A DNA stretch of 64,000 nt, from the NCBI GenBank assembly GCA_037833965.1, contig AP031359.1, positions 864,001-928,000 of the forward strand, read 5' to 3'. A program made the position numbers and the translations under genes. The notes under the pieces are model-generated. The model was not told where the DNA came from and did not search any database. It was given only the letters and a program-made list of their open reading frames with translations. This document shows positions 52,904 through 64,000 of the stretch, piece by piece. The number at the start of each line of letters is the position of its first letter. The stretch's first letter is position 1. This DNA is from Marchantia polymorpha subsp. ruderalis. Its lineage: Eukaryota > Streptophyta > Marchantiopsida > Marchantiales > Marchantiaceae.

Positions 52904-55706
52904 CTACACTACAATGCCATGTACTATGTGGCATGCTACGCTACACTCTGCAGAACCCGTGCTTCGCCTCCTGCGCGACGGACTGCCGCGCACTAACTCC
53001 CTACCCTGCCAATCTTCAGCTCGACTGCGCAGTCCCAGCCGTCGCAACACCGCAGTAACCTCTGTCTCGAGGGTGGCCATGGCGTCCCGCAACTTTGACA
53101 GAAACGAATCTAACTTCTTCGCCACTCGCCACCGGCTCCAACTGTCACCTGACACCAAACCCGCCGCACGAAGCTCTAACTTGCGCAGTGTGAATTTCTC
53201 CTGCGCCGCCAATTCCTAGTGGGTGTATCCTCTGAGACAGTGGCTGACTCGCCTCGCCAACTACTCCTTTGTGCGATCTGCCTCCCGCCGGCGATCGTCT
53301 TCAACAACAACCAACTGCAATTCGGTCTCCGCACGCTGCGCTTTCAATTCCCTGCACTCGGATTGCAGTTTGCGGATTAATTCTTCATCCGCCTGACGTG
53401 CGAGCTGACACTGCTCCAACAACCGTGTCTGTCGCATGAGCTCCTCTAACAAAATTTGATTCTGAGCCTCATTCTGCTTCTCAGAATTCAGCATTCTTCT
53501 TCTCAGCATTCTGATTCTCAGAATCCAGCTCATCTACGAGCTTCGCCTTCTCCTTGGCGAACTCCTTTGCCACCTCTTCAAGCTTCTCGTCCTTCGACTT
53601 GTCGATGGCCTTGTGCATCTTCCGAGTGAGATTAAGGTGGCCCCACAGACACTCATACTCTTCCCGCAGATCTTTAAGATCCCCATCCAGACGGGCCAAC
53701 AACTTGCTTGTGTGGACTTTAGTGCGAGTCCGCCTACGCACTAATTCAACGTAGGACCCAGGCTGGCGGGGGTCTGCATACTTCTCTACTTTGCGATCAA
53801 GGTACCTCAACAGAGGAACCACCTGCTCATAGAGTGCCACCGTCGGCGTGCCTGCCACTGATTGTTTCTCCTCCTCACTCTATCCCCATCCCGATGCCGA
53901 TTTCGTCGATCCTCCTTCGTCATCCTCCGAACTGAGGATTTCGGTCGCCACTGGATTCTCCGGCGACTGTCGTGAGTGTGGCTTCGTAGTGTCTGCGTCG
54001 TCTACCACCACTGTCGCCGCTGCAGCCTCGTTGCTTCCGGCTAGAATGTCTAAGGCGGTGGGAGAGTTGGGTTGTGCCAAATTTGTATCGCCCGCCCGTC
54101 CGGCTTCTGCTAACTCCGCATCGCCGAAGGCGTCCACCACCAAAGGCGTTCGTGCGGAAGGTGTCTACGTGGATTGCAATTGTGCATCGCGCACACATGT
54201 TTCCTCCTTCCGACTGTCATCCCGCTCCTCCGTTAGGTCCTGCTCCTTCGATAGGTCCTACGCGGGAGGTGCCTCCGCCGAAGGCACATTGGTCGGCGGC
54301 ACTTCCGCCGAAGGCGGCTCGCCTGATATCCCTTGGCCCGAAGGCCCTTCCGCCGAAGGCGCACCTTCCGGCGGACTTCCCGCCAAAGGCGCGTTCCCCG
54401 CCGGCTTCCTACTTGCAACTCCTCGGCCCGAAGGCCCTTGCGCCGAAGGCGCGCTTTCCGGCGGTCTCACCGCCGAAGTACCTTGCCCCGAAGGCCCTTG
54501 AGCCAAAGGCGGATCTTCCGCCGGCTCCTTTCCCTTCCTTCGCTGCGCCGAAGGTGCTCGAGCCAAAGGCCCCAGCCCCGAAGGCGAGTCCGCGTACGGT
54601 GCTCGTGCGGCTCTCCTATCCGCTGCCGGCACACTCATCGGTGCCGCGTGTCTTCTCTCCTGACCCGAAGGTAGTCTAGCTTCCGCCGAAGGCGTTCGTG
54701 CCTTCGGCGTAGGGAGGTCCGCCGACCCCTCTGCCGTCCACACGTTCCCATCCTCCTCCGAGGATGGCGTCTCCTTCTCTCCGGCGGCACGCACTGTCTC
54801 CGCGCTACTTGCAGGCAATACGAGCATGCGTGCTTTCTGCTTCGGCCGACTGCAAATTTCCTCCAGTGACCGCTTCCGTTTGAGAGCCATCGAGTCTCGA
54901 TGTGGACCCTTCTCTGGTTCTCCCTTCCATATCCGCTTCCGCGGCACTCGTGCTGCGAATGTTTCCCTCCCCGCACCCTGTTGGGCTGGTGGCGTGGAGG
55001 CCGGGGTCTCTTCCGCGTCGGTGTCGACCTCGACATCCCTCACATACCTCCCGGGATTGCTGAGTGACAGCAGTTGATACTGAACACGTTCGGTCGCGGT
55101 TAAACAACCCATCGACCGATAAAAGTTGATCAAGAAGGGGGAGAGATGATTGATCGATCCCCCCTTCTCCTCAAATGCATGCTGCCGTGTTCTCTTCTGC
55201 AAGATACGCGACCAGTGAATCGGAGCTCCGGCCAACGCCAGCTCCACGAAAGACACTTGCCAAGAAGTGATGTATGTTGTTCGGTGCGGCTGCAAGAGTT
55301 GGAGAAGTGCCACCGCTACATTTCTGCGGTAGCGATCCTTGTAGTCCCGGGTCCTATACCCGTTCTTGCTGGACTTTTCACTCTTGAACAAGGTCGCGAA
55401 GGAGATCTCTTCATCCTTTGTTACCTTGATGCTCTCACTATCAAATATGAGGAACTCGTCCTCGCCTACACATCTCCCCAGCACTTGTCCTTAATCTTGG
55501 ACGGTCCAACGCTTTACGTGCGGTCGAAACCCGCGCGTAGGGAAGTGTCTCTCTCTCTGCCATTCGCGCACCATGTCCTGGCACACGTAGTTCCATCCCC
55601 ACAGGAGGAAATCGAGCTTCACTGCAAACAGCCGGTCCTGCAAAGCGCGCAACCCAATCTGCGGAATCTTCAGCGGAATCATCCGCAGCTGAGTGGGCTT
55701 CGACAT
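52904..55706 (-). pseudogene. ORF-unit coiled-coil protein, family 2, best preserved
   Basis: About 930 codons. Start MSKPTQLRMIPLKIPQIGLR at 55706, FAVKLDFLLWGWNYVCQDMV. After a stop near 55488, a 408-codon open frame (54258-55484) covers LGRCVGEDEFLIFDSESIKV, YRRNVAVALLQLLQPHRTTY, FLINFYRSMGCLTATERVQY, RPKQKARMLVLPASSAE and the P-S-A-E / P-S-G-Q tract. The same frame goes on through stops at 54258 and near 53880 to EQVVPLLRYLDRKVEKYADP and YVELVRRRTRTKV, then shifts once near 53500 in the coiled coil, ending SHCLRGYTH and RDAMATLETEVTAVLRRLG. With few breaks, this is the best template for the family. No enzyme motif is visible; the coiled coil and basic patches suggest an assembly or nucleic-acid-binding protein. 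Confidence 0.82.
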
Positions 55707-55916
55707 TGCGTTCTTGGAATTGGATTTCGTAAACTCTCCTCCGCTATGCCCACGCTTCTTGCTCGCGGCTACGATTTCTCTGCAAACTCTAATCTTTCTC
55801 AATTCCGACTCTCGCGCACTCAATTCTCTTTCTGTCACCTTGCGAGTTTCTGCGCGTCGATGTCTCAAATTTCTCTCTTCCAAAAGGTGGAGGCGCGCAG
55901 CTCGCACAAGAAATTG

Positions 55917-57905
55917 GAATCGCAAATTCAAGAATGAAGTGTCCGCCCTTGGCTCGCAGGTTGTCATTGTCGACACTTGGTCGTGAGTGTCGACTCACTT
56001 GATGGCTACGCCGGCTTGGAGGCGTAACGGCCCTCCTCTCGCACGCGCGGCTTCACGCTCAGCCGTCGCGCGCACTCACACGCTCAAAATTTCAATTTGA
56101 GTTCCGCCATCGTACTTCGCCACGGCCATGTTCGCGCGGCGGCAAAGGCTTTCGCCTAAGGCCGACTCGCTACTCGCATCCATCCCGCATCACCGAAGGC
56201 AAACTCCTTCCGCGGAAGGCGTTGATCCGCAGCGCCGAAGGCGTCTCTACCGCCGAAGGCGTTGACTCCCTGCGCCAAAGGCGAACTCCCTAAAAACGTC
56301 CGTCGGCGTAGGTGCATCGTCGAAGGCGCAGCGCCGAAGGCGACTGTGCCAAAGGCGTTGACCGTGGTCAACGGATTTTGTCTTGTCTGTTGATCCCTCT
56401 TGTCCCTCCGCAGGCGCTCTTGCCGCCAGATCTTTGTCCCGCCGAAGACGCACATGTCCGTCCCGCCGAAGGCGTTGAGCTAAAGGCGGACCGTACGGAG
56501 TTGCTACCTCTAAAGTCACTTACCTAACCTTGCTGCGCTGGCGCCGAGGGCGCTGTACGAAGACATTCACCTCCGAAGGCGAACTTCTAGGGCCGAAGGC
56601 GGATATTTCGCCGAAGGCGAACTGCCTACGCCGAAGGCGAACTCCTTCCGCCGAAGGCGGATTTTCCGGCGGACTTCCCGCCGAAGGCGAACTCTTTTCG
56701 CCGAAGGCAAACGTCTTCCTATCTTCCAATAGTCACAACTCCCTGAGTCCTCATCCGTTCCAGACGTTCTTAGGCTCGTTAGAACGAACGTGTTGAGCTC
56801 TTTCCAACGAGACCCTAACCAAGTCAAGAGGTTGTGAAATGAATAAGCTCTGAGGGATTTCCCTAGCGCCAAAGGCGGATTATGCGCCTAGCGCCGAAGG
56901 AGAACTTCTTCAGAATTGATCGTTCAGATCGGGGCGCCTGCTTCATTCTTGAATCGCAAATTCAAGAATGAAGTTTCCGCTCTTGCCTCGCAGGTTGTCA
57001 TTGTCGAAACTTGGTCTTGAGTGTCGACTCACTTGATGACTGCGCAGGCTTGGAGGCGTAACGGCCCTCCTCTCGCACGCGAGGCTTCACGCTCCGCCGT
57101 CGCGCGCACTCACACGCTCAATATTTCAATTTGATTTCCGCCATCGTACTTCGCCGCGGCCATGTTTGCGTGGCGGCAAAGGCTTTTGCCTAAGGCCGAC
57201 TCGCTACTCGCATCCATCCCGCATCGCCGAAGGCGTTCCACCGCACGCGCTCCGCCGAAGGCGAACTCCTTCCGCCGAAGGCGTTTACCGTTTACCGGCG
57301 TTTACCAATTGACCGTGGTCAACGGATTTTGTCTTGTCTGTCGATCCCTCTTTTCCCTCCGCAGGCGCTTTTGCCGCCGGATCTCTGTCCCGCCGAAGGC
57401 GCACATGTCCATCCCGCCGAAGGCGTTGAGTTGAAGACGGACCGTACGGAGTTGCTACCTCCGAAGTCACTTACCTAACGTTGTTGCACTGGCGCCGAGG
57501 GCGCCATACGAAGACATTCACCCCCGAAGGCGAACTTCTAGGGCCGAAGGCGGATATTTCGCCGAATGCGAACTGCCTACGCCGAAGGCGTACTCCTTCC
57601 GCCGAAGGCGGATTTTCCGGCAGACTTTCCGCCGAATGCGAACTCCTTCCGCCGAAGGCGAACGTCTTCCTCTCTGCCAATAGTCACAACTCCCTTAGTC
57701 CTCATCCGTTCTAAGCGTTCTTAGGCTCGTTAGAACGAGCGTGTTGAGCTCTTTCCAACGAGACCCTAATCAAGTCAAGGGGTTGTGAAATGAATAAGCT
57801 CTGAGGGATTTCCCTAGCGCCAAAGGCATATCGCCGAAGGCGGATTATGCGCCTTGCGCCGAAGGAGAACTCTTTAAGAATTGATCGTTCAGGTCTAGGC
57901 GCCTG
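55917..57905 (-). repeat. Tandem duplication of the family 2 leader, about 1 kb each
   Basis: 55917-56950 and 56951-57905 align throughout: both start GAATCGCAAATTCAAGAATG and end near AATTGATCGTTCAG..GGCGCCTGC. Landmarks repeated in both: GAGGCGTAACGGCCCTCC, GTGGTCAACGGATTTTGTC, TTGCTACCTC..AAGTCACTTACC, and the GTTAGAACGA hairpin box. They differ mainly in the number of GCCGAAGGC motifs. Confidence 0.9.
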
Positions 57906-58073
57906 CTCTGGACATTGCGCCCAACTCCTGGATACTACGAGATCATACAAGACCCGCGATCATCCATCTTCACTCTTATTTAAATGTACCGATCACCATT
58001 CACACGGTTGCTGCGGTACTGTTTTCCAAAATTGTTTTAATTTCCGCACAAAAACAAAAAGTGGGTTACCACA

Positions 58074-60596
58074 AGAATGCCTTCTTTGCCCAATTCACCT
58101 TGACTTTGGCCAGGTACAGCCACGGCCGTCCTAACAATAGAGGAAAAGGATTTCCCTCTTCCACTCGGATCATCAAATAGTTCAGCGGGTAGGTTAACCC
58201 GGAAATCTTAGTGGGTACTGCCGAAAGTTTACCCACTGGAACTACTCGAGACTGGTCGGCCATCCGTAGTGTCTGATTAGTGGATTCGAACACCGTATAG
58301 CCTAGATCATTAGCCGTGCTTTCAAGGAGAAGGTTTACACCTGAACCTCCATCTACAGGTTCGTTATGAATGACACACCCGTCAATCTCTACGGAGATTT
58401 CCAGTGCTCCAAAGTCTTCTATCTTGGCGAAGTTGATTGTGACGGATGGCAGTCGGACCTTCCGTTTCCTGGCCCAGATCAAACCTGACTTGACCTGTTT
58501 TTGATAATTGGGATTATCGTGTAATAGTTGGCCAATGATCACATTTGCTGGTTGTGCCTAAATATCGCAGAGGATATCATACTCGTCTGCCTTAGCCCTA
58601 ATTTCCGGTCGGATGAACTCTGGATTCTCACTTAACCTTACTTTCTGTTCTTCTTGTCCTTGATGGAGCTTCAAAATAACCTCCAGTCCGATATTTGGCA
58701 TCGTGGGCAATGGTTTGACCCCTTTTTTAGCCAAAGCTGCATATGGAGGGACCTCAGCCTCCGAACTTTCAAAGTTTTGGAAGATTCTGACTGGCTCTTG
58801 TTCTTCCTCTGGGACCTAGTTCTAATTCCTGAGTTTCTCTTCCTTTGATCCATATCAGATTTCCGGGTGGAGCTACGTAAACTGACCTGGTGTATATCTA
58901 CGCCGGTTTTCTCTCGCGGCTCCACCGGTAACCGTCAATTAACCGGATTTTCTTCTCCGTCCTTGTGGCCGTAATTGAGTCTGGTTCTTTCACGAGGGGG
59001 TTCCTCCACCTGTTTGTAAATCATTCTTGGTCGGACCGGTTGTTGGCACTAGGAAGCCGTATGTCCATATTGTCACAGTTCTGGCATGGAAGTTCCAACG
59101 GCGCCCCTTGCCCTCCTCTCCGGGGACAATTGTTGGCGTAATGCCCGGTTTCTCCACAGATAAAACAACATCCGAACTGTCGCTCTATTGAAACTGGCGG
59201 TTGTACCTGGTTGGGCGCCGTTGGATGTCCTTCTGCCAAAAAGCCCATTTTGGGTCGCAGTCTTATTATTGGTTGCAACATCCGTCCTCGTCCATAAGCC
59301 GGGGTCACCTAATACACCGATAACATCTCCAATTCCTCCTTTTTGTATCCGGCTTCCGCAAAAAACACCGAGCCTTCTTCATCTACGAACTGGACTCGTT
59401 TTGTGGGTTCGTGTGGACATTCCCTATTGTAGTGTCCGGCCTCTCCACACTTGATACACCAGACGTCGTTACGGAGGGTCGGAAGTGCCTTCCGTGCCTT
59501 CTTCTATTCTGCCATTTGGACCTTGAGTTCTTCAATGCTGCTCACCAGGTCCTTGATCATTCGTTTCTCTAATGGATACTCCTCCTTGACCCTAACTAGT
59601 TTCCATTCCTTCTCTTTCCGACAAGCCCTACTTCCGGCCGGCTTACGGGTGGAACGTCCTTCGTCGTTGTCACTTCCGTCCATTTCGGAACTTTCTTCCG
59701 AGCTGGAATAGCTAGAGTCCGAACTTGAATCCCGATTTTTATGTGTCTTCCGATAACGTCTTGAACTCTTCCCAGACCTTCTATACTGCCGCTTGAAGTT
59801 CTCATAGTTTTGTGCAGCCTCCATGGCTTCCTGTAATGTCTGGGCCTGGTTTGACGCACCTGAAAACCCATCTGGTCCGGTAAACCAGCAACATACCATT
59901 CCACTTGGATGCTTGCCGCAATTTCAAGACTCAGCTTATGAATCAAACTTCTCACCCGCTGTCCATACCCGCGTACCGACTCGTCTGGCTCCATCTAATG
60001 AAGATGAAAACTAAGCAAAATGATTACTTAGTTTTTCCAATGTCCGGGCCTCGCCTCCTACTTCCCGAAAGGTCCTCCGGAAGGCAGTGGTTAACGCCCT
60101 CCAGTTCTCCTTTACGTTCTCCGGTTCCTCCTGGTACCACTGAAGCGCTTCTTTCTTCAACAATCCTTGGGAGAGCCTGAGTTTCACCGCTTCATCCTCT
60201 TGATTGGCGGCGGCCGTGGCATTGAACTCACTCAATCATTCGTTCACGTCCTCCCGTCCATCTCCTTGGAACTTCCAATACTTCAGCCTCAAAAACGCCC
60301 GGGCCATGAGAACTTCCTCAACTTTATGTCCGGCCTCCAGCCCCGGTGGAAGTGTCCCGGCCTGCTCGCTTGATCCGGAAGTCCCGGCTATCTCTCGATC
60401 TACTTTGTCTGTAAATTCTACTCTAGTAGTGACAAAAGGCCGGACCTCTTGCTCCTGTTCTCCCTTCTTTTTCCTACTAGATCTTCTCAATCCATCCGTC
60501 TCTTTAGAGTTTGAATTCATATGGTTTAACAACCTGATCCTAACAGAGATCCGATCGATGAATAGTTTTCTTGTCCGTAAGGATGAAAATCATATG
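58074..60596 (-). pseudogene. Gypsy C gag and protease (broken)
   Basis: Gag begins close to the PBS (SNSKETDGLRRSSRKKKGEQ). Capsid stretch FLRLKYWKFQGDGREDVNE and KLRLSQGLLKKEALQWYQEE, RALTTAFRRTF; Ser/Arg-rich SSDSSYSSSEESSEMDGSDN. Zinc knuckles CIKCGEAGHYNRECP (about 59454) and CFICGETGHYANNCP (about 59170). The protease near 58330 reads VDGGSGVNLLLESTANDLGY; its triad is D-G-G instead of D-S-G. LLLGRPWLYLAKVKVNWAKK then runs into the insertion at 58073. Stops and shifts near 60236, 60011, 59504 and 58671. Confidence 0.85.
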
Positions 60597-60616
60597 GATC
60601 CCAGGCAGCGGCGCCA
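60597..60616 (-). promoter_or_regulatory. Gypsy C primer binding site
   Basis: Minus strand reads TGGCGCCGCTGCCTGGGATC, the TGGCGCC-type site common in plant Ty3/gypsy elements of the Athila/Tat kind. It marks the LTR/internal boundary. Confidence 0.75.
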
Positions 60617-61440
60617 AAAATCATATCTAGCACGACGTGGTATCAGTATCCCTTTGGAAATCTCTTATTTTACACTAAATATCTCCCAAAGTAAACCACT
60701 CCGCGTTTGTTCCGACGAAGATCTACAATTTTCCCCCTTTAAGACAATAACAATAATAGCTAATCTGACTTTGTCTCCCACTTCCAGACTGGTTTGCAGT
60801 TAGTAACCTGGCTTTAATCTTATCCTCAGGAAGCGACCGGCCCTATCCAGGACTCCGGTGTACACACGACCCCCCGTGTCCTTAAGACTACCAGCCCTGC
60901 TGCAGTAAGTCTTCCCTCCCGTCTAGGCTCCTTCCGGACGTTGGAAACTGTCAACACTCTACGCCTGACACCTTTCCACTCACTCCGGGCGCTCTCCAGA
61001 TTCTCATACTGTTCAACACTCCTCCCGAAGATCTACTCAAGACAACAGTACTTGGGCCTGTTTCGACAACCGTTCCACACAACAAAGCTACAGGTATGTT
61101 CTCAATTGCAAAACTCAAAACGGAGTACAAAAAGAGGCCCCTGCCTTGAAAAAACCCCCGGCTTAAATACTGTCTCCTACAAGTGACCAACTAATATTCC
61201 GTCAATTCTGGACCGGTGGCCGCCACTGACTTTCCGGATTAGCAACCGGAAGCAACTAGGCCCCATCGTTAATCGCTGCCATTCGATCCGGTACCTAACA
61301 TACTCCTAGAATTACTCAAACCTCCGCCGGTCGATACTTATAACTGCATCAGGTCTCCAAGGTGAACTGCTCGTAGTCGATAAAACAAGGTAGGTAAGAG
61401 AAGTCGGTAAAACAGATCCGTAATTTAGGGAAAAGTATTG
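60617..61440 (-). repeat. Gypsy C 5' LTR region
   Basis: Only one copy is present, so limits are inferred: right of the PBS to about 61440. A TATTTAA box on the minus strand at 61163-61169 followed by GCCGGGGG and a T run could be the core promoter. The LTR end next to the PBS is not a clean CA. Confidence 0.5.
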
Positions 61441-62254
61441 GCTGTGAGGGTCGGGTTTGAGGGTCTGCTTCTAGACCTCAGCGGGCGGTTGGTGATTTGG
61501 TCTAACTGCTCGCGCGGTGAGCAAGCGGACGCCATGAAGGCTCGGCACTTCCACACTACTTTAAGCACGGGAATCTAACACCAAGAAGAGTGGCTACCTG
61601 GCTGGCATCGAACATACAACTGCCACACCTGCTCATCCTTCATCTCAGCTAGCAAGCATCTACTTTTCTTCCTCCCTGTCTGCCTCTCTTCTTGTTTCTC
61701 TGTCTATCCTCCACCCCAACAACATACTACATTGACATATTTAGTACAATCACAATCCTTGTTCGTTGACACTGCACTTACTAGTTTCACACTAACTGCA
61801 GGAAGAACAAAGACTATGCAATTTCATGCATAACTGCTGTCCCAAACAAGTCCCCCCAAGAGATGAATCTTCCTTCCACAACAAGGGATTGTCGCGACTT
61901 ACCTCGGAACAAAGCTGACTCAGCACATCTCTGCTCGTCTTTGTCTCTGCATCTGCTATGCTCCTTTGTCAACAATAAAGCAAAAACTTGAATCCTTCCT
62001 CTCTTCATCATCATCCCTCCTTGCTTGAACTGGACTGCATCAGATGAACCAACTACAGGGATCCATCCGCATGTGCTTTTGCTGTAGATAAGGACAGTAG
62101 CTTCTTTCCTATAGATCTCGTGAGCGGATGGTAGTACTCGTTTGCACCAAGAAACCGAGAACTTCTGGTCCATATTGGCATCGCTTTCTAGAGAGCAGAT
62201 GGTCAAGTCGATAGTGCCCTTGCTTCTAACCACAGTTCCTGTGCCGGCGGAAAT
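61441..62254. other. Intergenic or 3' UTR-like sequence
   Basis: No domain is recognised. A 139-codon minus frame (61814-62233) follows the RING remnant in the same orientation, with weak coding character (WCKRVLPSAHEIYRKEAT); it may be the 3' end or UTR of that gene. Confidence 0.35.
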
Positions 62255-64000
62255 TCAAGTCACAGTCACAGATTCGTTCTTCATCACAGTCCGATTTCCA
62301 CTAGAGGCCTTATGACCTGCATGCCCTCCACCGTCTTCTGTGACTCTCACATATAACTTTGGACAACACTCGACATGGTGACGACCAGCTTGTCTATACA
62401 CTTCGAGTGAAACACATGTATGCAAGGAAGACGATGTAAAACTTCTCCAAAAACTTGCATCTCGAGACATATTGAGCACGTGTCCTCACATACATCGGTG
62501 GGCTGAAGGGTAGTCAGAGGTTAAAGATTAATTTTTTCAATCATTGCACCTCTATTTCTGTCTATATCAGTGTCGAGAGCAAGTAGCATTTCATAATTGT
62601 TCTTGTTGAATTCACAATCAACTTGTGCCAACTGCAAGCCAACAAACACCTGTTCTTGAATAGCATTTTCCAAAGTTGCCAAAAGTTCCAACCTCAATGC
62701 CTATGTCATGTGGGCTAGGAACTGAACCCTTCCCCCTGGTTCTCTGCATCCATGTCTGCCTATCCTCGATGGAATTGAAAGAGCTGTCCATTTCTTACAA
62801 CGGTTGGAAAGTTGAATCTGGAACTTGATGATGATAATGATGAGGTCTCCAAGCGAGGCCCAGAAAGCCTAAAAACCTTGGGAGAAGATTCGCGCAATAT
62901 CTCCTAGGTACCTCTGCACAATAGAGAAACCAAAAAGATCACCACCGTGGGTGTGTCTGAAGTCTTTTGCAATATTGTCTTGCTCCGCTTGCAATCTTCT
63001 AGCTAAAGGCTCGTCATCAAGAACTTCACCGCCAGCTGCTTCCAAAACATATGCGGCCTGTAGTTCCCTAGCAATCCTCCCATCCCTTGCTAAGTGCCTT
63101 GATCTCACGGTGTTATCATCATCGCCAAGTCACCAAAGGCCAAATAACTATTTGAGTAACTGAACATTTCCTGGCTCATTTTCCTAGGCAGCCATTTAGG
63201 CCCAAAAATGCTACCTTTGATGGTAGGATGCCCACCACTTGAAGTCATGTCAGCCCTGGAAAGAATCATTTCCCGCTTTGACGATGACTTCCAGCTAGGG
63301 GTTGATTATTTACAGACGCATCGTCCAAGATTCTAAGGTCGTCAAGATCCCAATGAACCCGTGAATCACTTCTCAAGAAATATGGCAGAGAAGATTCAGT
63401 TCTCCGCTAAGAAGACTCGGTTTCCGGGTGTTCATTAGTTGACAAGGAGATTCCACTGGGGATCACTTGACTGGAACCAGCTCCATTTTAGGGTCTTTTG
63501 TGTCTTCTTGTCGATAGTCCAAGCTGATCAGCAAGGCCTCTTGCCCACCGCATACAATCACAACGGCAGCTCGTCTACTCCCTGGAGCAAATTTGTCCCT
63601 CAATCCCATGTTTGAAAAAGATGGTCTTTCAGGCGAGCTTAACTAAATAACCTGGTTTGAGAGAGCTTGTTCAGGTTCTGGTGATATCAAATCAATAATC
63701 TGAGCCGGACTTCTTGCAGGCGACTCGTCCACGGCATTCGCTGTTGAAGGTGAAGATTTGTGTCTCCCTGATATCCAATTTGGAATAGGATCATTTTCTT
63801 CTACACCATCACTGTCAGGCCCCGTAACCTGCTCTAGATCAAGAACATAAGGCTGTGTGGAAAGTAAAATCCTGAATTTCTCCTCGAAGACCGCACCCTT
63901 GGGAACGAATCTAGGGACGAGATGGGTGTGATAGATTCACGCTTTGCAATTCTTCTACGTTTACGCAAAGATGATCCGCCTGCAAGAACCCTCCGCGATG
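62255..64000 (-). pseudogene. RING-H2 type E3 ubiquitin ligase remnant
   Basis: Enters from the right edge. Readable pieces in order: SLRKRRRIAKRESITPI (about 63960); QPYVLDLEQVTGPDSDG and DESPARSPAQIIDLISPEPE (63880-63680); DSRVHWDLDDLRILDDASVN (about 63350-63300); IARELQAAYVLEAAGGEVLD and DEPLARRLQAEQDN (63080-62960); QVFVGLQLAQVDCEFNKNNY, EMLLALDTDIDRNRGAMIEK (about 62650-62540); then the finger CSICLE, PCIHVFHSKCID (62478-62390). The final C-P-x-C pair appears only in another frame, as VECCPKL with the last Cys lost. In-frame stops (for example TAA before PLTTLQPTD near 62523) and a shift near 63115 argue for a pseudogene, though introns may explain some breaks. An intact member would transfer ubiquitin from E2 to a target. 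Confidence 0.7.

Larger units (their letters stand above)
51890..58073 (-). mobile_element. ORF-unit copy 12 (family 2), complete, inside gypsy C
   Basis: 6184 bp with perfect duplication AGAAT (51885-51889 and 58074-58078). The minus-strand start TGTGGTAACCCAC (58073) and the end, complement TGTAATAACCCAC (51890), form an 11-of-13 inverted repeat. Its leader region is duplicated in tandem (55917-57905), which explains its large size. Coding 52904-55706. Two 3' modules at 52880-52430 and 52430-51890. A CA microsatellite sits at about 52100-52121. Confidence 0.93.
51313..61440 (-). mobile_element. Gypsy C: 5' part of a Ty3/gypsy element, split by ORF-unit copy 12
   Basis: Minus strand: LTR-like region (about 61440-60617), PBS (60616-60597), gag with two zinc knuckles, protease, then the very start of RT, ending at 51313. 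ORF-unit copy 12 (51890-58073) interrupts it between protease and RT, with duplication AGAAT. RT, RNase H, integrase and 3' LTR are absent. Confidence 0.85.

Noticed and set aside
53848-54679. Long plus-strand frames of about 200 codons rich in PEGPSAEG and PPKA
   Set aside because: They are antisense shadows of the family 2 coding tract; the GCCGAAGGC repeats leave all frames open on both strands.
61814-62233. 139-codon minus frame as a separate gene
   Set aside because: No domain, follows a RING pseudogene in the same orientation; more likely its 3' region.

Overview
The window is nuclear DNA of a land plant. It is almost entirely nested, decaying retrotransposons, with no intact host gene. 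From the look of the repeated coding families (a coiled-coil protein with Pro-Ser-Ala-Glu repeats written in a GCCTTCGGC motif) I favour a liverwort such as Marchantia, possibly a repeat-rich or sex-chromosome-like region. That is recognition from memory, not a search result. No rRNA, tRNA or CRISPR array was seen.

Four kinds of element make up the window. (1) At least eleven copies of a 2.4-6.2 kb unit that begins TGTGG and ends TTACA or TCACA. It usually has 5-bp target duplications and carries one long coiled-coil reading frame. I call these ORF-units: family 1a and 1b have one 3' module, family 2 has GCCTTCGGC repeats and two 3' modules. (2) Gypsy A at 8117-21868 (+), a chromodomain Ty3/gypsy element with both LTRs, PBS and PPT. 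(3) Gypsy B at 28434-33131 (+) and gypsy C at 51313-61440 (-), Ty3/gypsy elements with a D-x-G-S-G-V-N protease. (4) Element D at 39347-44840 (-), which reads gag - protease - spacer - C5 cytosine methyltransferase.

Layout. 1-5297 holds three ORF-units nested in one another. 6102-23111 is one minus-strand ORF-unit split by gypsy A, and gypsy A is itself split by two more ORF-units (12728-15219 in its integrase, 17040-21843 in its 3' LTR). 23112-26160 is a very AT-rich island. 26161-39346 is a family 2 unit, then gypsy B, then a 3364-bp ORF-unit sitting exactly where gypsy B's 3' LTR should be (directly after a polypurine tract), then a 1b unit. 39347-44840 is the methyltransferase element, broken by a minus ORF-unit. 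44841-51312 is unassigned sequence split by an ORF-unit deletion derivative. 51313-61440 is gypsy C, split by a 6.2-kb family 2 unit. 62255-64000 is a degraded RING-H2 E3 ligase reading on the minus strand.

The two most notable points are: the ORF-units look like giant LTRs that themselves encode a coiled-coil protein (LTR-type ends, 5-bp duplications, and one copy joined to a pol and PPT); and a retroelement carries its own cytosine methyltransferase. Nearly all frames are broken, often at codons consistent with C-to-T decay.
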